DNA of 64,000 bases from Phycisphaerales bacterium (GCA_014238125.1 JABABS010000011.1:53838-117837); one strand, 5' to 3'; shown: positions 8,947 through 17,882, counted from the stretch's first letter. Numbers and translations are program-made. Notes: a model not told the origin generated them from the sequence alone.

Positions 8947-11676
8947 TTAGTTGATATTCAAGGTACCAGCTCCACCAGGTCCGCCATTCCATTCACCAAG
9001 ACGAATATAGTATGTTGCACCAGCAACACAGTTATATTCAATAAAGGAGCTGTATGCTTGGCATCCAGCTGGATCGACATCGATATCACCATTACATGCA
9101 ACTTGATTATCACATGCATCTTCATAAAGAACCATTGAAGTGTCAAATGAAGAACCGTCACAAGTATCAAAAGTGGTCAAACCACCTGTTGCTACATACA
9201 TGTACCAACCATCATTAGTGTTGTTCCAGTCCATAGCAAAAGGACCAGTACAAGCAGCTTCGTCAGGTTGTGGTTGACTTGGAGTCATAACTGAAGTGTC
9301 AAATGCAGTTGCACCATCGCTTACAGCAATAGCTTCTGTACATTCATCACCTGCAGCAGCAGCTTCACAAACAGCTGTTGAGCAGTCTTGTGAACCATCA
9401 AATGTACCACCTGCAGCAGCACAATCAGCTGCGTACATGTCCATACATGAGAGGTCTTCCATACAGCAAGCACCAAGTGTGGCTGCTTCTGCACTGATAG
9501 TAATGACATAGTTTTCCAAACCACTACCACAAGTCCATGCTGTATTCCATTCAGAAGCTCCTGCGATTACTGAGTAATCGCCAGCACCAAATGCAGCAAG
9601 GGTTACGGTACCTTCATAACCGCCTGGCATGACATAAGCTTCGACGAAAGCGCCGCTCACATTGTCAAGAATACCAAACAGAAGATCAGCACCAGAAGTA
9701 CCTGCAGTCATACTGAAGTTACCACCAGCATTAACAGCTGCGTTAGTAAACCAGTCTAAGTCACGGTAAGTACCGCCTGTAGGTCCATCTACGAATACAG
9801 TAGTTGTACCGCACATAGGAACGTCAAGCGTAATATCTTGCCATGCTGGAACACCAGCATTTAGACCACCGTTGCAGTCTAGAGTACCGTCATCACCATC
9901 TACAGCGCAATCATCACAGTTGTAATCAGAACCTGCAGGGCAACCTGAGTAAGGTTGTGGGCAGTCAGCCTCAGCACACATGATGGAACCATCATATGAA
10001 CCACCAGCTGCAGCACAGTCAACAGATAACATGTCCATACATGAGCCATCAGGCAAGCAGCATGAAGCTACTGAGTCATCAGCAAATGTAATTGTACATG
10101 TACCAGCACCTACAGCGGCATTGTAACCACCGAGACGAATATAAATATCCGAACCATCTACTGGAATATCGTACGTACCTGAGTAGTAAACTTGACAACC
10201 ACTTTCAACAGTGGAGTCACCATTACATGCGACTTGTGTCAAGCTTGCACAATCATTTCCTTGATATACAACAAGGGAAGTGTCGTAACTAGCTGCGTCA
10301 CAAAGGCTCACAGAAAGAACACCTGAACCGCTTGGTGAGTACACCAACCATTGGTCAGGACTTGCAAGCCAGTTAAGGTATGTACCTGAGCACATTGTAT
10401 CATCTGGTTCGCCGTATCCACTGTCAGTTGCATTGGTTGTGTCAAATGCGTTCGCACCGTCATACGCAGTAATTGCTTCTTCGCAATTATCGCCAGGTGT
10501 GCCACATTCTGTGGTAGCACAATCTGAGCCTAGGCCCATAAAGTCACCACCAAATGCAGTACAGTCGCCAGGTGTCATACCATCAAGGCATGTTTGAGCA
10601 TCCATACAGCAAGCACCAGTTGTGATTGAGCAGTCGACTGTTGAACAATCTTGGCCAGGGTATCCAGTACCGCCAGCTGTAGCACAATCAGCATCTAAAA
10701 GCATTGAACAATCAGTTCCAACACAGCAAGCAGCTGGTTGTGGACAATCGGCATCACTACAAGCTGAGTTATCACCATTGTAATCACCACCTGCAGCAGC
10801 ACAATCAGAGGAAGATTGTTCAGAGCATGAACCATCGTCAATACAGCAAGCGCCAGTGATTAAACAATCACCACCGAATACGCCAAGGAACTGGAGGATG
10901 TCATCGACATCTACGCAACATGAGCCATTGATATCACCGTCAGGACGGTATGTACCATCGCCACAGTCACCAAAACCACCGATAATTGCGAGAAGGTCAT
11001 CCACTGTGAATGAACCATCGCCATCGACATCTTCAGGGCAACCATCATAAGGTGCATCGCAAGGATCTGAAGTACCAGAAACACGGTAAGCAGAGTTGCC
11101 AACGCCTGTTTGCATGTTACCAGGCATGCCGAAGCCACCACCTGGGTTTGCTTGGTAGAACTCGCCATCACCTATGGTAGAAAGTGCAACAGCTGTTTGG
11201 CCATTGGTAGCAAATTCATTGGCAGGCATAACGCTGACCCAGTTATCACCAATAGCAGCAGTCATAGCTACGGGTAACATAACAAGATCGCCGCCAACGC
11301 CGGCCCAAGTTCCACTGATTACTGCGTCTGCAACATCAACAAATTGTGTAGCAATGTCACCAGCAAGATCTGCTGCTGCTGCAGTTGGAGAACTGTGAAG
11401 GCTCACAGTCCATCCTGAAATACCAGCAATACTAACGTAACCATTCCAACCTGTGATAACTGCTTCAACTGATTCAACAGCATCGCCAGCACCAGTAAAG
11501 TTGTCCATGGTAATAATATCGTATATATCGTACGCAGCCTCAAAATCTTGTGAGGCTGTCGCGTTAGTAGCATCGATACTAGACCCGTCATCGAGTCCAA
11601 TTTGGTCCATCATCACATCGCCAAAAGCCATGCCCGATAGACCCATAATACATATACAAGAGGTAAAGTTTTTCAT
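8947..11676 (-). CDS. large secreted modular protein: DQIG domain, dockerin pair, five six-Cys modules, PPC-like domains
   Basis: This 909-residue protein has a signal peptide (start MKNFTSCICIMGLSGMAFG) and the same plan as its neighbour at 6001-8754: a DQIG...AYRV domain, a dockerin-like pair (DVDGDGSFTVDDLLAIIGGF and CCVDVDDILQFLGVFGG), three Cys modules in tandem, a PPC-like domain (YDTSLVVY ... IYIRLGGYNA), a Cys module, a DGDD...EWNTAWTC domain shared with the gene at the window end, a fifth Cys module and a final PPC-like domain (FDTSMVLY ... YYIRLGEWNG). It is rich in Asp, Ala, Gly and Cys and poor in Lys, so very acidic. ATG 11676 is preceded by AGGAGGGG; a frame open to 11769 would bury the signal peptide. 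Function unknown; an extracellular matrix, adhesion or display role is inferred. Confidence 0.82.
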   Translation of the reverse strand: MKNFTSCICIMGLSGMAFGDVMMDQIGLDDGSSIDATNATASQDFEAAYDIYDIITMDNFTGAGDAVESVEAVITGWNGYVSIAGISGWTVSLHSSPTAAAADLAGDIATQFVDVADAVISGTWAGVGGDLVMLPVAMTAAIGDNWVSVMPANEFATNGQTAVALSTIGDGEFYQANPGGGFGMPGNMQTGVGNSAYRVSGTSDPCDAPYDGCPEDVDGDGSFTVDDLLAIIGGFGDCGDGTYRPDGDINGSCCVDVDDILQFLGVFGGDCLITGACCIDDGSCSEQSSSDCAAAGGDYNGDNSACSDADCPQPAACCVGTDCSMLLDADCATAGGTGYPGQDCSTVDCSITTGACCMDAQTCLDGMTPGDCTAFGGDFMGLGSDCATTECGTPGDNCEEAITAYDGANAFDTTNATDSGYGEPDDTMCSGTYLNWLASPDQWLVYSPSGSGVLSVSLCDAASYDTSLVVYQGNDCASLTQVACNGDSTVESGCQVYYSGTYDIPVDGSDIYIRLGGYNAAVGAGTCTITFADDSVASCCLPDGSCMDMLSVDCAAAGGSYDGSIMCAEADCPQPYSGCPAGSDYNCDDCAVDGDDGTLDCNGGLNAGVPAWQDITLDVPMCGTTTVFVDGPTGGTYRDLDWFTNAAVNAGGNFSMTAGTSGADLLFGILDNVSGAFVEAYVMPGGYEGTVTLAAFGAGDYSVIAGASEWNTAWTCGSGLENYVITISAEAATLGACCMEDLSCMDMYAADCAAAGGTFDGSQDCSTAVCEAAAAGDECTEAIAVSDGATAFDTSVMTPSQPQPDEAACTGPFAMDWNNTNDGWYMYVATGGLTTFDTCDGSSFDTSMVLYEDACDNQVACNGDIDVDPAGCQAYSSFIEYNCVAGATYYIRLGEWNGGPGGAGTLNIN

Positions 11677-11719
11677 AAAAAATATTCCCCTCCTAATGGG
11701 AGATTTAGTGAGTGTTTTA

Positions 11720-11733
11720 TACTCACGTGAGTA
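11720..11733. promoter_or_regulatory. 14-bp perfect palindrome, possible operator
   Basis: TACTCACGTGAGTA is a perfect palindrome about 45 bp upstream of ATG 11676. On the minus strand it is directly followed by AAA, giving TATAAA (11716-11721), a fair -10 element, so the palindrome would fill the spacer of that promoter. A binding site for a dimeric regulator is inferred; the palindrome itself is plain in the sequence. Confidence 0.4.
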
Positions 11734-11805
11734 AAATTCCCGAACACCAACTGTTGGCGTGGGATACAAAATCAGTACATAAGTTGTCGCGACAAACAGT
11801 GAACA

Positions 11806-12012
11806 AAAAGTTCGCTATGGGACTAGCGGTTCTTTGCAATGCAAGTCGTTCCTTCTCACGACCTTCTTCCTACCGTTTGTCTTGCACTACCAAAGGGGAC
11901 GGAAGCAGTGCAATACGAACGGTATTCGAACGTTGAATTCGTCTGGATTCGCTGCGTAAGCAAGCATTGGGGAACTACAAGCTGCTCAGGGAGCGAATGT
12001 CATCAGAACTCA
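11806..12012. ncRNA. candidate 6S-like structured RNA (strand uncertain)
   Basis: About 190 nt can fold into one long rod. Closing arm: 11811-11816 with 11992-11997, 11825-11827 with 11981-11983, 11829-11833 with 11971-11975, and 11837-11842 with 11964-11969. Apical arm: 11872-11877 with 11918-11923 and 11882-11888 with 11907-11913. Between them lies a large open bubble (about 11843-11871 opposite 11924-11963) with small hairpins on each side. A long closing stem, central bubble and apical stem is the architecture of 6S RNA, which mimics an open promoter and binds RNA polymerase. On the minus strand a perfect TTGACA (12048-12043) lies upstream and a TTTTT run (11810-11806) follows the rod, favouring that strand; the -10 (CATCTT) is poor. 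It could instead be a leader element of the downstream gene. No family search was possible. Confidence 0.35.
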
Positions 12013-12180
12013 ACACCCTAAGATGCCCTAAAAGAGGGTGTTTGTCAAGTATTACATTGAGGTTTTTCCGATGTATTTTAGTTATAGGAACTAATTTGAG
12101 CATGATAATGACGAATATTTGCGATCATATTGATCATCGAGTGGATTATTAGGCCAAACTTGCGTTTTTTTATCTGTTCA

Positions 12181-12210
12181 TATAAAAGGGCCCGCAATAG
12201 CGGGCCCTTT
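12181..12210 (-). terminator. rho-independent terminator after the 12234-15518 gene
   Basis: A perfect 11-bp stem (12185-12195 with 12200-12210) encloses AATA. The 3' arm on the minus strand runs into TTTTATAT. It lies 24 bp past the stop codon. Confidence 0.88.
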
Positions 12211-12233
12211 AAAAAACAAATTTAATCAGTATA

Positions 12234-15200
12234 TTAAGGCATAAATCCACCAAGAACAAATGGCGCTAAGGTCGAATCATTCGTATCACCTTCGAGTGTA
12301 TTGATACCACTGAATGACCACGCTGCGATGTCAAAAATGACGCCATCTGGTCCAGTTCCAGAACTGCGTTTTGCCCATCCGTCAAGATAATCCCATGCTT
12401 CACCTGAACCATCAACGTCGATGTCACCAAACGTATCGATCACGTTGCCATTTTCAAAAAGTTCAATTGCATCGTTACCGTTAATTGACATTGCGCCTGA
12501 TTGGAAATCTGGTGAAAATCCAAAGAAGGCGAGAAAGTCGACTTCATCGTCGGTCACATAAATGTACGTACCAGCAACAACAGGTCCAACTGGGAATGTA
12601 AATTCTTCGCCATCACTGCCACCACCATTGTTTGCGCCACCAATACCATAAAGGCTGAGGTCTGCAATGTCGCTTACAACATAAAGCTCAGCACCTTTTG
12701 GTCCTGCACCAGTTGTAAGTTGGGCATCGAATACACCAGTAATAATGAGGAATCCATTGACAACTTCGCATTCGTCAGGAATACCATTGCCATCGGCATC
12801 ATCTGACGTGCCGTCGTTAATGTCGCATTCATCAGGAATACCGTTGGTGTTGCAGTCTGGTTCACATTCATCAGGGATGCCGTTTACGTTGCAGTCAAAT
12901 GAAGCGCCGTCTGCAAGATCGCACACATCACCAATTCCGTTCCCATTGCAATCCTCTTGGTCAGGGTTTGGCAGATCACAGTTGTCTTGTGAATCAGGTA
13001 CACCATCGCCATCTGTGTCCTGAATCGCATTGGTGCTAAAGACAACATTATCCATAAACATAGCTTCGGTACCAGCGTTTGAGTCAAGTGAAACACGAAG
13101 TGTTGCTTCCGTATAGCCTGTGAGATCTTGAAGCCAATTGAGCCATAGACCTTCAATACCCAGATCATCAATATCCTGCCCTGTTGTGTCAAGGATAGAA
13201 ACCACTACGCCACCATCAACAACTATGTCAATCACGATTGCGTCATCTGCTTCCCAGCCAGTGCTTGCGACGAACATATCCAAGCTTACATTCCAAGAAC
13301 CACTGCCAGTTGCTGTGTCGAAAACGATTCGTACCATTCCATCACAATCACTTAATTGATAGCCTTGAATACCGTCTGGATACGAACCCACTCCGCCACC
13401 TGTGTAATTGGTTACACCAACATAATCACCGTCAGTGAGTCCAACGCCATCTCGCGTGTTGATATACCACGATGTGAAGCCCATCTCAGCGCCGCTTACA
13501 GTCCATTCAACCATGGCTTCCCCAGCGTTATTCATGAGCTGATGGTCAACTAAAGGATCACCAGTGTCTGTGTATTGACCACCTATAAGTGGTTCTTCGA
13601 AACTTGTATACAAGAGATTCCCAACTTCGCATTCGTCAGGTACACCGTTACCATTATCGTCTAACGATGTGCCGTTTGAAATATCACAAGCATCGTTCAC
13701 ATTGTTTTCGTTGCAGTCTGCTTCACAAGTATCAGGGATACCGTTGCCATCACAGTCAACAGCACCATCTGCTATGTCACACTCATCAGGAATACCATTT
13801 CCATCGCAATCATCTTCGCACTCATCTGCAACGCCGTTTGCATTGCAATCTTGTGAGATGCCTTCTGAAATATCACAGACATCACCTACACCGTTGTCAT
13901 TGCAATCTGTTTGCGCTGGGTTGTAGAGGTAGCAGTTGTCGACAAGGTCAAAAACGCCATCTTCATCTAGGTCTGCGAGATCACACATATTTGGTTCACC
14001 TGGAGTATCAAGTGCTAAATCACCCCAAACACCTAAGTTCCAATCGCCAGCATCTGGACAACGGAAAACATGTGCGGGAACGAATTCACCAACAGGGCCA
14101 AGTACTGTGTCTGAATAGAGCAAATCAAGAACTTCGCCTTCATACCCAATTTCAAGAAGCGCGAAACCGTCTATTTCTTCAGCCCAGTACATAGCATCAA
14201 GTACACCATCGTCACCAACATCAAGATCCTGATCGAGAACAGCTGTCAGACCAAAGACAAGAAGGTGTGTCACATTGTCTGAGTTCTCTAAACTGAGATC
14301 AGCGACAATGACGTCAGGTGTAGCAATTGTCATCTCAGCTTTGCCAAGTGATAAGAAACCATCGGCTGCGATAGTTAACCCAGTGAGATCAATAACAGTT
14401 TCTAGAACACCAGAACCACCAGTGCCATCACCAATGACAATATACGAATAGCCATCGAGAACTGTACCTGCGGGACCGATGAGTTCAACATATTCATTGT
14501 CATCAACGCCAATATGGTCAATACGAACTTCATTTATGCCTAATCCATCTACGCCGCCGCCGTCACAAACAAGACCAAAGTCACTGATGAGTTGAAGGAC
14601 ATCATTTACGTCGATGCAACAATCACCATTTGGAAGCGGAGCAACATCGGCAACAGGGCGGTAGGTGCCGTCACCACATTGACCCCATGAGCCAATGACT
14701 GCGAGGAGATCATCAACAGTGACAGCTCCGCTGGCATCAATATCCGAAGCGCAAGTTGGAAGGGGGTCGTCGCATGGATCTGCAATCGTAGCTGGAGCAA
14801 TTTCGATTGCTTCAAGAATATGCATATTGGGAAATCCAAGCGCTGATGGGTTTGTCCAAGCACCTATGCCGCATTCGCCATTTGTTGTTCGCAGCCAACT
14901 AATAGAAGCTTCACCTGCAGCATTACTCGCAATTTCATGTGTTCCAGGGAAAGATTCAGGGATTACTATTTCAATAAAAATAAGTGCGTCAGGGCTCAGT
15001 GGATAAGGCGTGATTGGAGTAGCCGTAATCATCACTGGAGTAGCTGTTGCTGGGATAGGTTTTTCAACTGAGCCAATCAGCCAAAGATCGCTCCCATCGC
15101 CGGTAGGACCAGCAACGCCATCTTGATCAATATATACATTAACCGTTGCAATTCCTGCAACGGAATTTTGAGCAAGCCCGAAGTGAATACAAGTAATTTC

Positions 15201-15518
15201 CCAAGGAAGGCCAGCAGTTGCACCAATTGAGAGGTCATGGCTTCTGCCATAACTATGCTCGGGTGTTCCGCTTCCGCCGAAACAACTAACTGAGTTTCCA
15301 GTTGTTATTGTTGCCATATCGAAACTCTCAGAAACGAGAATATCAGCTGGATCACACAACACAATTCCACCTCCGCGAGATGTTGCTCCGTTGTTTGGCG
15401 AACCGATTCGCATCGTCGCTCCTTTGGATAATTTCTTAACTTGAGGCGCGGCGTATGCAATTCCGGCAACCATGCCAAAAGTAGCGATACCTGTACAGAT
15501 CGTTCGAAGGGTAGACAT
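12234..15518 (-). CDS. large secreted protein: dockerin pair, lamin-tail-like domains, thrombospondin type 3-like calcium repeats
   Basis: The 1094-residue product has a signal peptide ending near AYAAPQ. After an N-terminal ~190 residues of unknown fold come a dockerin-like pair (around 255-320: DIDASGAVTVDDLLAVIGSW, CCIDVNDVLQLISDFG), a lamin-tail-like domain (INEVRIDHIG..D.EYVEL), Asp-rich calcium repeats in two blocks (D-x-D-x-D-G-V-x-D, DCNGNGIGDVCD, DCNxNGIPDEC) flanking a ~160-residue jelly-roll-like part, and a second lamin-tail-like domain at the C-terminus (GAELYVV ... AIELFENGNVID). AGGAG precedes ATG 15518. It lacks the six-Cys modules of its neighbours. Such proteins are extracellular and rigid when calcium is bound; the role here is unknown. 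Confidence 0.82.
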   Translation of the reverse strand: MSTLRTICTGIATFGMVAGIAYAAPQVKKLSKGATMRIGSPNNGATSRGGGIVLCDPADILVSESFDMATITTGNSVSCFGGSGTPEHSYGRSHDLSIGATAGLPWEITCIHFGLAQNSVAGIATVNVYIDQDGVAGPTGDGSDLWLIGSVEKPIPATATPVMITATPITPYPLSPDALIFIEIVIPESFPGTHEIASNAAGEASISWLRTTNGECGIGAWTNPSALGFPNMHILEAIEIAPATIADPCDDPLPTCASDIDASGAVTVDDLLAVIGSWGQCGDGTYRPVADVAPLPNGDCCIDVNDVLQLISDFGLVCDGGGVDGLGINEVRIDHIGVDDNEYVELIGPAGTVLDGYSYIVIGDGTGGSGVLETVIDLTGLTIAADGFLSLGKAEMTIATPDVIVADLSLENSDNVTHLLVFGLTAVLDQDLDVGDDGVLDAMYWAEEIDGFALLEIGYEGEVLDLLYSDTVLGPVGEFVPAHVFRCPDAGDWNLGVWGDLALDTPGEPNMCDLADLDEDGVFDLVDNCYLYNPAQTDCNDNGVGDVCDISEGISQDCNANGVADECEDDCDGNGIPDECDIADGAVDCDGNGIPDTCEADCNENNVNDACDISNGTSLDDNGNGVPDECEVGNLLYTSFEEPLIGGQYTDTGDPLVDHQLMNNAGEAMVEWTVSGAEMGFTSWYINTRDGVGLTDGDYVGVTNYTGGGVGSYPDGIQGYQLSDCDGMVRIVFDTATGSGSWNVSLDMFVASTGWEADDAIVIDIVVDGGVVVSILDTTGQDIDDLGIEGLWLNWLQDLTGYTEATLRVSLDSNAGTEAMFMDNVVFSTNAIQDTDGDGVPDSQDNCDLPNPDQEDCNGNGIGDVCDLADGASFDCNVNGIPDECEPDCNTNGIPDECDINDGTSDDADGNGIPDECEVVNGFLIITGVFDAQLTTGAGPKGAELYVVSDIADLSLYGIGGANNGGGSDGEEFTFPVGPVVAGTYIYVTDDEVDFLAFFGFSPDFQSGAMSINGNDAIELFENGNVIDTFGDIDVDGSGEAWDYLDGWAKRSSGTGPDGVIFDIAAWSFSGINTLEGDTNDSTLAPFVLGGFMP

Positions 15519-15553
15519 TCTATGGCTCCTTGTATCTTTCTCTCAACTCACAA

Positions 15554-15607
15554 CGCCAACTTGGCGAAGTTCAACACTTATGATACGCCTTATATGATTG
15601 AATGCAA
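15554..15607 (-). promoter_or_regulatory. predicted promoter and inverted repeat of the 12234-15518 gene
   Basis: On the minus strand, TTGCAT (15607-15602) and TATCAT (15585-15580) are spaced by 16 bp, a plausible vegetative promoter. Just downstream of the expected transcription start is CGCCAA-C-TTGGCG (15554-15566), a 6-bp inverted repeat. A related repeat, CCAACTGTTGG, lies upstream of the paralogous gene at 11676. A shared regulator is possible but unproven. Confidence 0.35.
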
Positions 15608-15652
15608 TAGAAAAAGTGCACTTTTCTCACACAATACGACCATTATCGATGC

Positions 15653-15658
15653 TAGAAT
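15653..15658 (+). promoter_or_regulatory. -10 element of the tRNA-Leu promoter
   Basis: TAGAAT matches TATAAT at five of six positions and sits 16 bp before the mature tRNA 5' end, leaving room for a short leader. I see no good -35 element at the usual distance. Confidence 0.45.
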
Positions 15659-15673
15659 CTCTACCTATCACTT

Positions 15674-15758
15674 GCCGGAGTGGCGGAATTGGCAGACGCG
15701 CCGGATTCAAAATCCGGTTCCCGTTTAGGGAGTATGGGTTCGAGTCCCATCTTCGGTA
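15674..15758 (+). tRNA. tRNA-Leu(CAA)
   Basis: This 85-nt class II tRNA has a seven-base-pair acceptor stem (GCCGGAG with CTTCGGT, two G-U pairs), a D-loop starting TGGCGGAATTGGCAGAC, an anticodon stem CCGGA/TCCGG with loop TTCAAAA (anticodon CAA, reading UUG), a long variable arm, and a T-arm GGGTTCGAGTCCC. The discriminator is A and CCA is not encoded. It stands alone between two divergent units. Confidence 0.96.
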
Positions 15759-15920
15759 TTTGTTGAATAACACCTGAATGTGACTTTTGGGCATTTACTA
15801 AGTTCACGCCCTTAGTATCGAGTTGAACCATCTTCAAATATGGCAATACTGAATAATTTGCTCATTTAAAGCTCAGTACAGAGCATGATTCATTCTCCCT
15901 TGGTCTTGTATGATGCAAAA

Positions 15921-16703
15921 ATGAAACTTGCAGTCATTATTCCAGCAGCGGGGAAGTCAACAAGATATGGCGAACGTGATAAATTAGCTGAGGATCTTGA
16001 TGGAAGACCATTGTTGTTGCGAACAGTTGAATTTTTCACAAAAAGGGAAGATATTTCCCAAATAATCGTAGTTGGTCCTCAACAAGGGTTTGAGGATTTT
16101 CGTTCACGGTTTGGTCCTGCTCTCTCTTTCCATGGAGTAGTCATCGTAGAAGGTGGTGCAACTCGTATGGATTCAGTAAAAAATGGTCTCAAAATGATTG
16201 ATGAGGGAATTGATCGAATCGCAGTCCACGATGCAGCTCGTCCCGCGTTGACGAACTCACTCTTTGAAAGAGTCCTTCTCGCATCAAAAACTTTAAAAGC
16301 TGTTGCTGCTGCCACTCGAATAACTGGGACCGTTAAACAAACAAAAACGACCAAGCTACTCATAGGTGATGATGACGATATTGCTGATTCAATTTTTGGT
16401 GAAGCTGGAAAATCATCAGTTGACGCCTTTGAAGTCGAAAAAACCATTGACCGCGAAGGATTATGGGAACTACAAACACCTCAGATTTTTGATTCAGCGC
16501 TATTGAAACAAGCGTACGCGAAAATTAATAATTTAAAAACAACTGATGATGCGCAAGTTATTGAAGAATTTGGAGAAGTTGTTCATCTTGTAGAAGGGGA
16601 GAGCCGAAATATAAAAGTCACCACAAAGAAAGACCTCGCCCATATAAAAGCAATACTTGGGGTGAAGTCATCGAACGAAAGACCAATCCATAAAAGATTT
16701 TGA
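15921..16703 (+). CDS. ispD: 2-C-methyl-D-erythritol 4-phosphate cytidylyltransferase
   Basis: IspD joins CTP and methylerythritol phosphate to give CDP-methylerythritol in the MEP route to isoprenoids; it is cytosolic. The ~260-residue protein shows the family signatures in order: IPAAGKSTRYG with a following Lys near the N-terminus (nucleotide loop), VHDAARP mid-protein, ELQTPQIF and TDDAQVIEE in the second half. It is somewhat longer than many IspDs because of a ~20-residue insert around the GDDDDIADSIF stretch. ATG 15921 directly precedes the nucleotide loop; an upstream in-frame ATG at 15885 is possible but would add 12 unlike residues. The glycosyltransferase gene follows within 10 bp, so they are probably co-transcribed. 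Confidence 0.9.
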   Translation: MKLAVIIPAAGKSTRYGERDKLAEDLDGRPLLLRTVEFFTKREDISQIIVVGPQQGFEDFRSRFGPALSFHGVVIVEGGATRMDSVKNGLKMIDEGIDRIAVHDAARPALTNSLFERVLLASKTLKAVAAATRITGTVKQTKTTKLLIGDDDDIADSIFGEAGKSSVDAFEVEKTIDREGLWELQTPQIFDSALLKQAYAKINNLKTTDDAQVIEEFGEVVHLVEGESRNIKVTTKKDLAHIKAILGVKSSNERPIHKRF

Positions 16704-16711
16704 CACAACCG

Positions 16712-17764
16712 ATGCAACAAGAAACAGTCACGATCATCCTCCCTACATATGAAGAAGTCGATAGCCTTCCTTCTTTAATAGATGCAATTGCAGAAGTCAA
16801 AAAACAAACTCTAGCAAATCTGCAACTTATTATTGTCGACGATAATTCCGATGACGGAACTGAGTCCCTCATCTCTGAAAAAAACTTAGAGTGGGTTCGC
16901 CTTATTGTTCGCCGAGGGGAGAAAGGACTTTCCACTGCTGTTATCCGTGGACTTGAAGAAGCAGAAAGCGAATACTGCATTGTGATGGATGCGGATGGTT
17001 CTCATCCAGCTTCCGCGATCCCAAATATGATCAGTGCACTTATTGAAGGTGCGGATTTCACTGTTGGCTCTCGATACGTTCAAGGAGGTACAACAGAAGA
17101 TGGTTGGGGCGTACTCCGTTGGCTAAATTCAAAAATCGCAACGCTCATGGCAAGACCATTTACGACTGTCAACGACTCGATGAGTGGTTTTCTTGGAATG
17201 AAGCGCGAAACATTTCTTGCAGCAAAGGACCTTAACCCAGTTGGATATAAAATTGGTCTAGAACTCATCGTTAAATGCGGATGCAAAAATGTAGTGGAAG
17301 TTCCTATTCATTTTCGAACTCGTCAACTTGGAGAAAGCAAGTTGACTTTAAGAGTGCAGTGGGAATATTTGCAACATGTTATTCGCTTACTTCGATACAC
17401 ACACCCAAATTTTGTGAGCTTTTTTACATTTGCAGCTGTCGGAGTAAGTGGGTTGGGAGTTTACATTCTTGCTCTTATGTTAACTCCGCTGATTACTGCA
17501 ATATGGATTGCTATGACGTGGAATTTTTTCTGGGATCGAAAATATGCATTCTGGTACGCTAGATCAAAATCAATTTTCGTACAGTACATTGGTTTTATTC
17601 TTGTTTGTTCTGTTGGCGCTATTGCTAATTACTTCATCACAACATGGTTTGTTAACAACTCTCACGCCATTCCACTCGCTGGACTTGTTGGCGGCTTATC
17701 TGCATCTGTGATAGGAGTTGTATTTAATTATGTATTCAATAAGGCGCTTATTTTTAGGAAGTGA
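16712..17764 (+). CDS. GT2 polyprenol-phosphate glycosyltransferase fused to GtrA-like membrane domain
   Basis: The N-terminal ~225 residues are a family 2 glycosyltransferase of the dolichol-phosphate mannose synthase type: ILPTYEE at the start, VDDNSDDGT, MDADGSHP as the metal-binding Asp motif, then GSRYV and SKLT. The last ~120 residues hold four membrane helices resembling GtrA/DPMS C-terminal domains (start near FTFAAVG, end NKALIFRK). It should transfer a sugar from a nucleotide sugar to a polyprenyl phosphate at the inner membrane, for later use in envelope glycan synthesis. A TTG at 16700 would overlap the ispD stop; I chose ATG 16712. The link with ispD makes sense because IspD feeds polyprenol synthesis. 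Confidence 0.87.
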   Translation: MQQETVTIILPTYEEVDSLPSLIDAIAEVKKQTLANLQLIIVDDNSDDGTESLISEKNLEWVRLIVRRGEKGLSTAVIRGLEEAESEYCIVMDADGSHPASAIPNMISALIEGADFTVGSRYVQGGTTEDGWGVLRWLNSKIATLMARPFTTVNDSMSGFLGMKRETFLAAKDLNPVGYKIGLELIVKCGCKNVVEVPIHFRTRQLGESKLTLRVQWEYLQHVIRLLRYTHPNFVSFFTFAAVGVSGLGVYILALMLTPLITAIWIAMTWNFFWDRKYAFWYARSKSIFVQYIGFILVCSVGAIANYFITTWFVNNSHAIPLAGLVGGLSASVIGVVFNYVFNKALIFRK

Positions 17765-17882
17765 GCGGATTGATAATGGGTAACGTTTTACCAACAAAAA
17801 AGGGTGACAACTTCCGTTTTCTTGTGCCTCTATCTCATGCAAAGGAAGCATGCCCCCGGGCCACAGCAATCGGTGGTTATTG

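Larger units (their letters stand above)
11677..12233. other. gene-free stretch of ~0.55 kb upstream of the secreted protein gene
   Basis: I find no convincing coding sequence here on either strand. It holds, from left to right: the ribosome binding site of the 8947-11676 gene; a 14-bp palindrome at 11720-11733; an interrupted repeat CCAAC..TTGG at 11748-11758; a perfect 12-bp palindrome TTGTCGCGACAA at 11784-11795; a long region able to fold as a rod (listed as candidate ncRNA); an 8-bp hairpin at 12012-12042; and the terminator of the next gene. The density of inverted repeats is well above that of other intergenic regions in the window. Confidence 0.6.

Noticed and set aside
9296..11398. 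Several plus-strand open frames of 60-74 codons opposite the secreted protein genes
   Set aside because: They mirror the strong codon pattern of the real gene on the other strand and lack starts with ribosome binding sites.
11881..11923. Possible SRP (4.5S) RNA because of GGAAGCAG
   Set aside because: The tetraloop and the conserved opposing strand of the SRP domain are missing; the hairpin fits better as the apical arm of the rod described.
11712..12021. Overlapping plus-strand open frames in the gene-free stretch
   Set aside because: Composition is not protein-like, no ribosome binding site, and the region is better explained by base-paired RNA.
12740..13930. Regularly spaced repeats resembling a CRISPR array
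   Set aside because: The repeats are in frame and encode degenerate Asp-rich calcium motifs; units vary in sequence and there are no unique spacers or cas genes.
13589..14194. 201-codon plus-strand open frame rich in His, Arg and Leu
   Set aside because: It lies wholly antisense to the calcium-repeat region of the 12234-15518 gene; its odd composition is what the reverse complement of Asp/Cys/Gly codons gives, and it has no ribosome binding site.
17765..17882. Possible terminator between the glycosyltransferase gene and uvrA
   Set aside because: Only short weak inverted repeats (GGTAA..TTACC) and no T-run; I could not support a hairpin.
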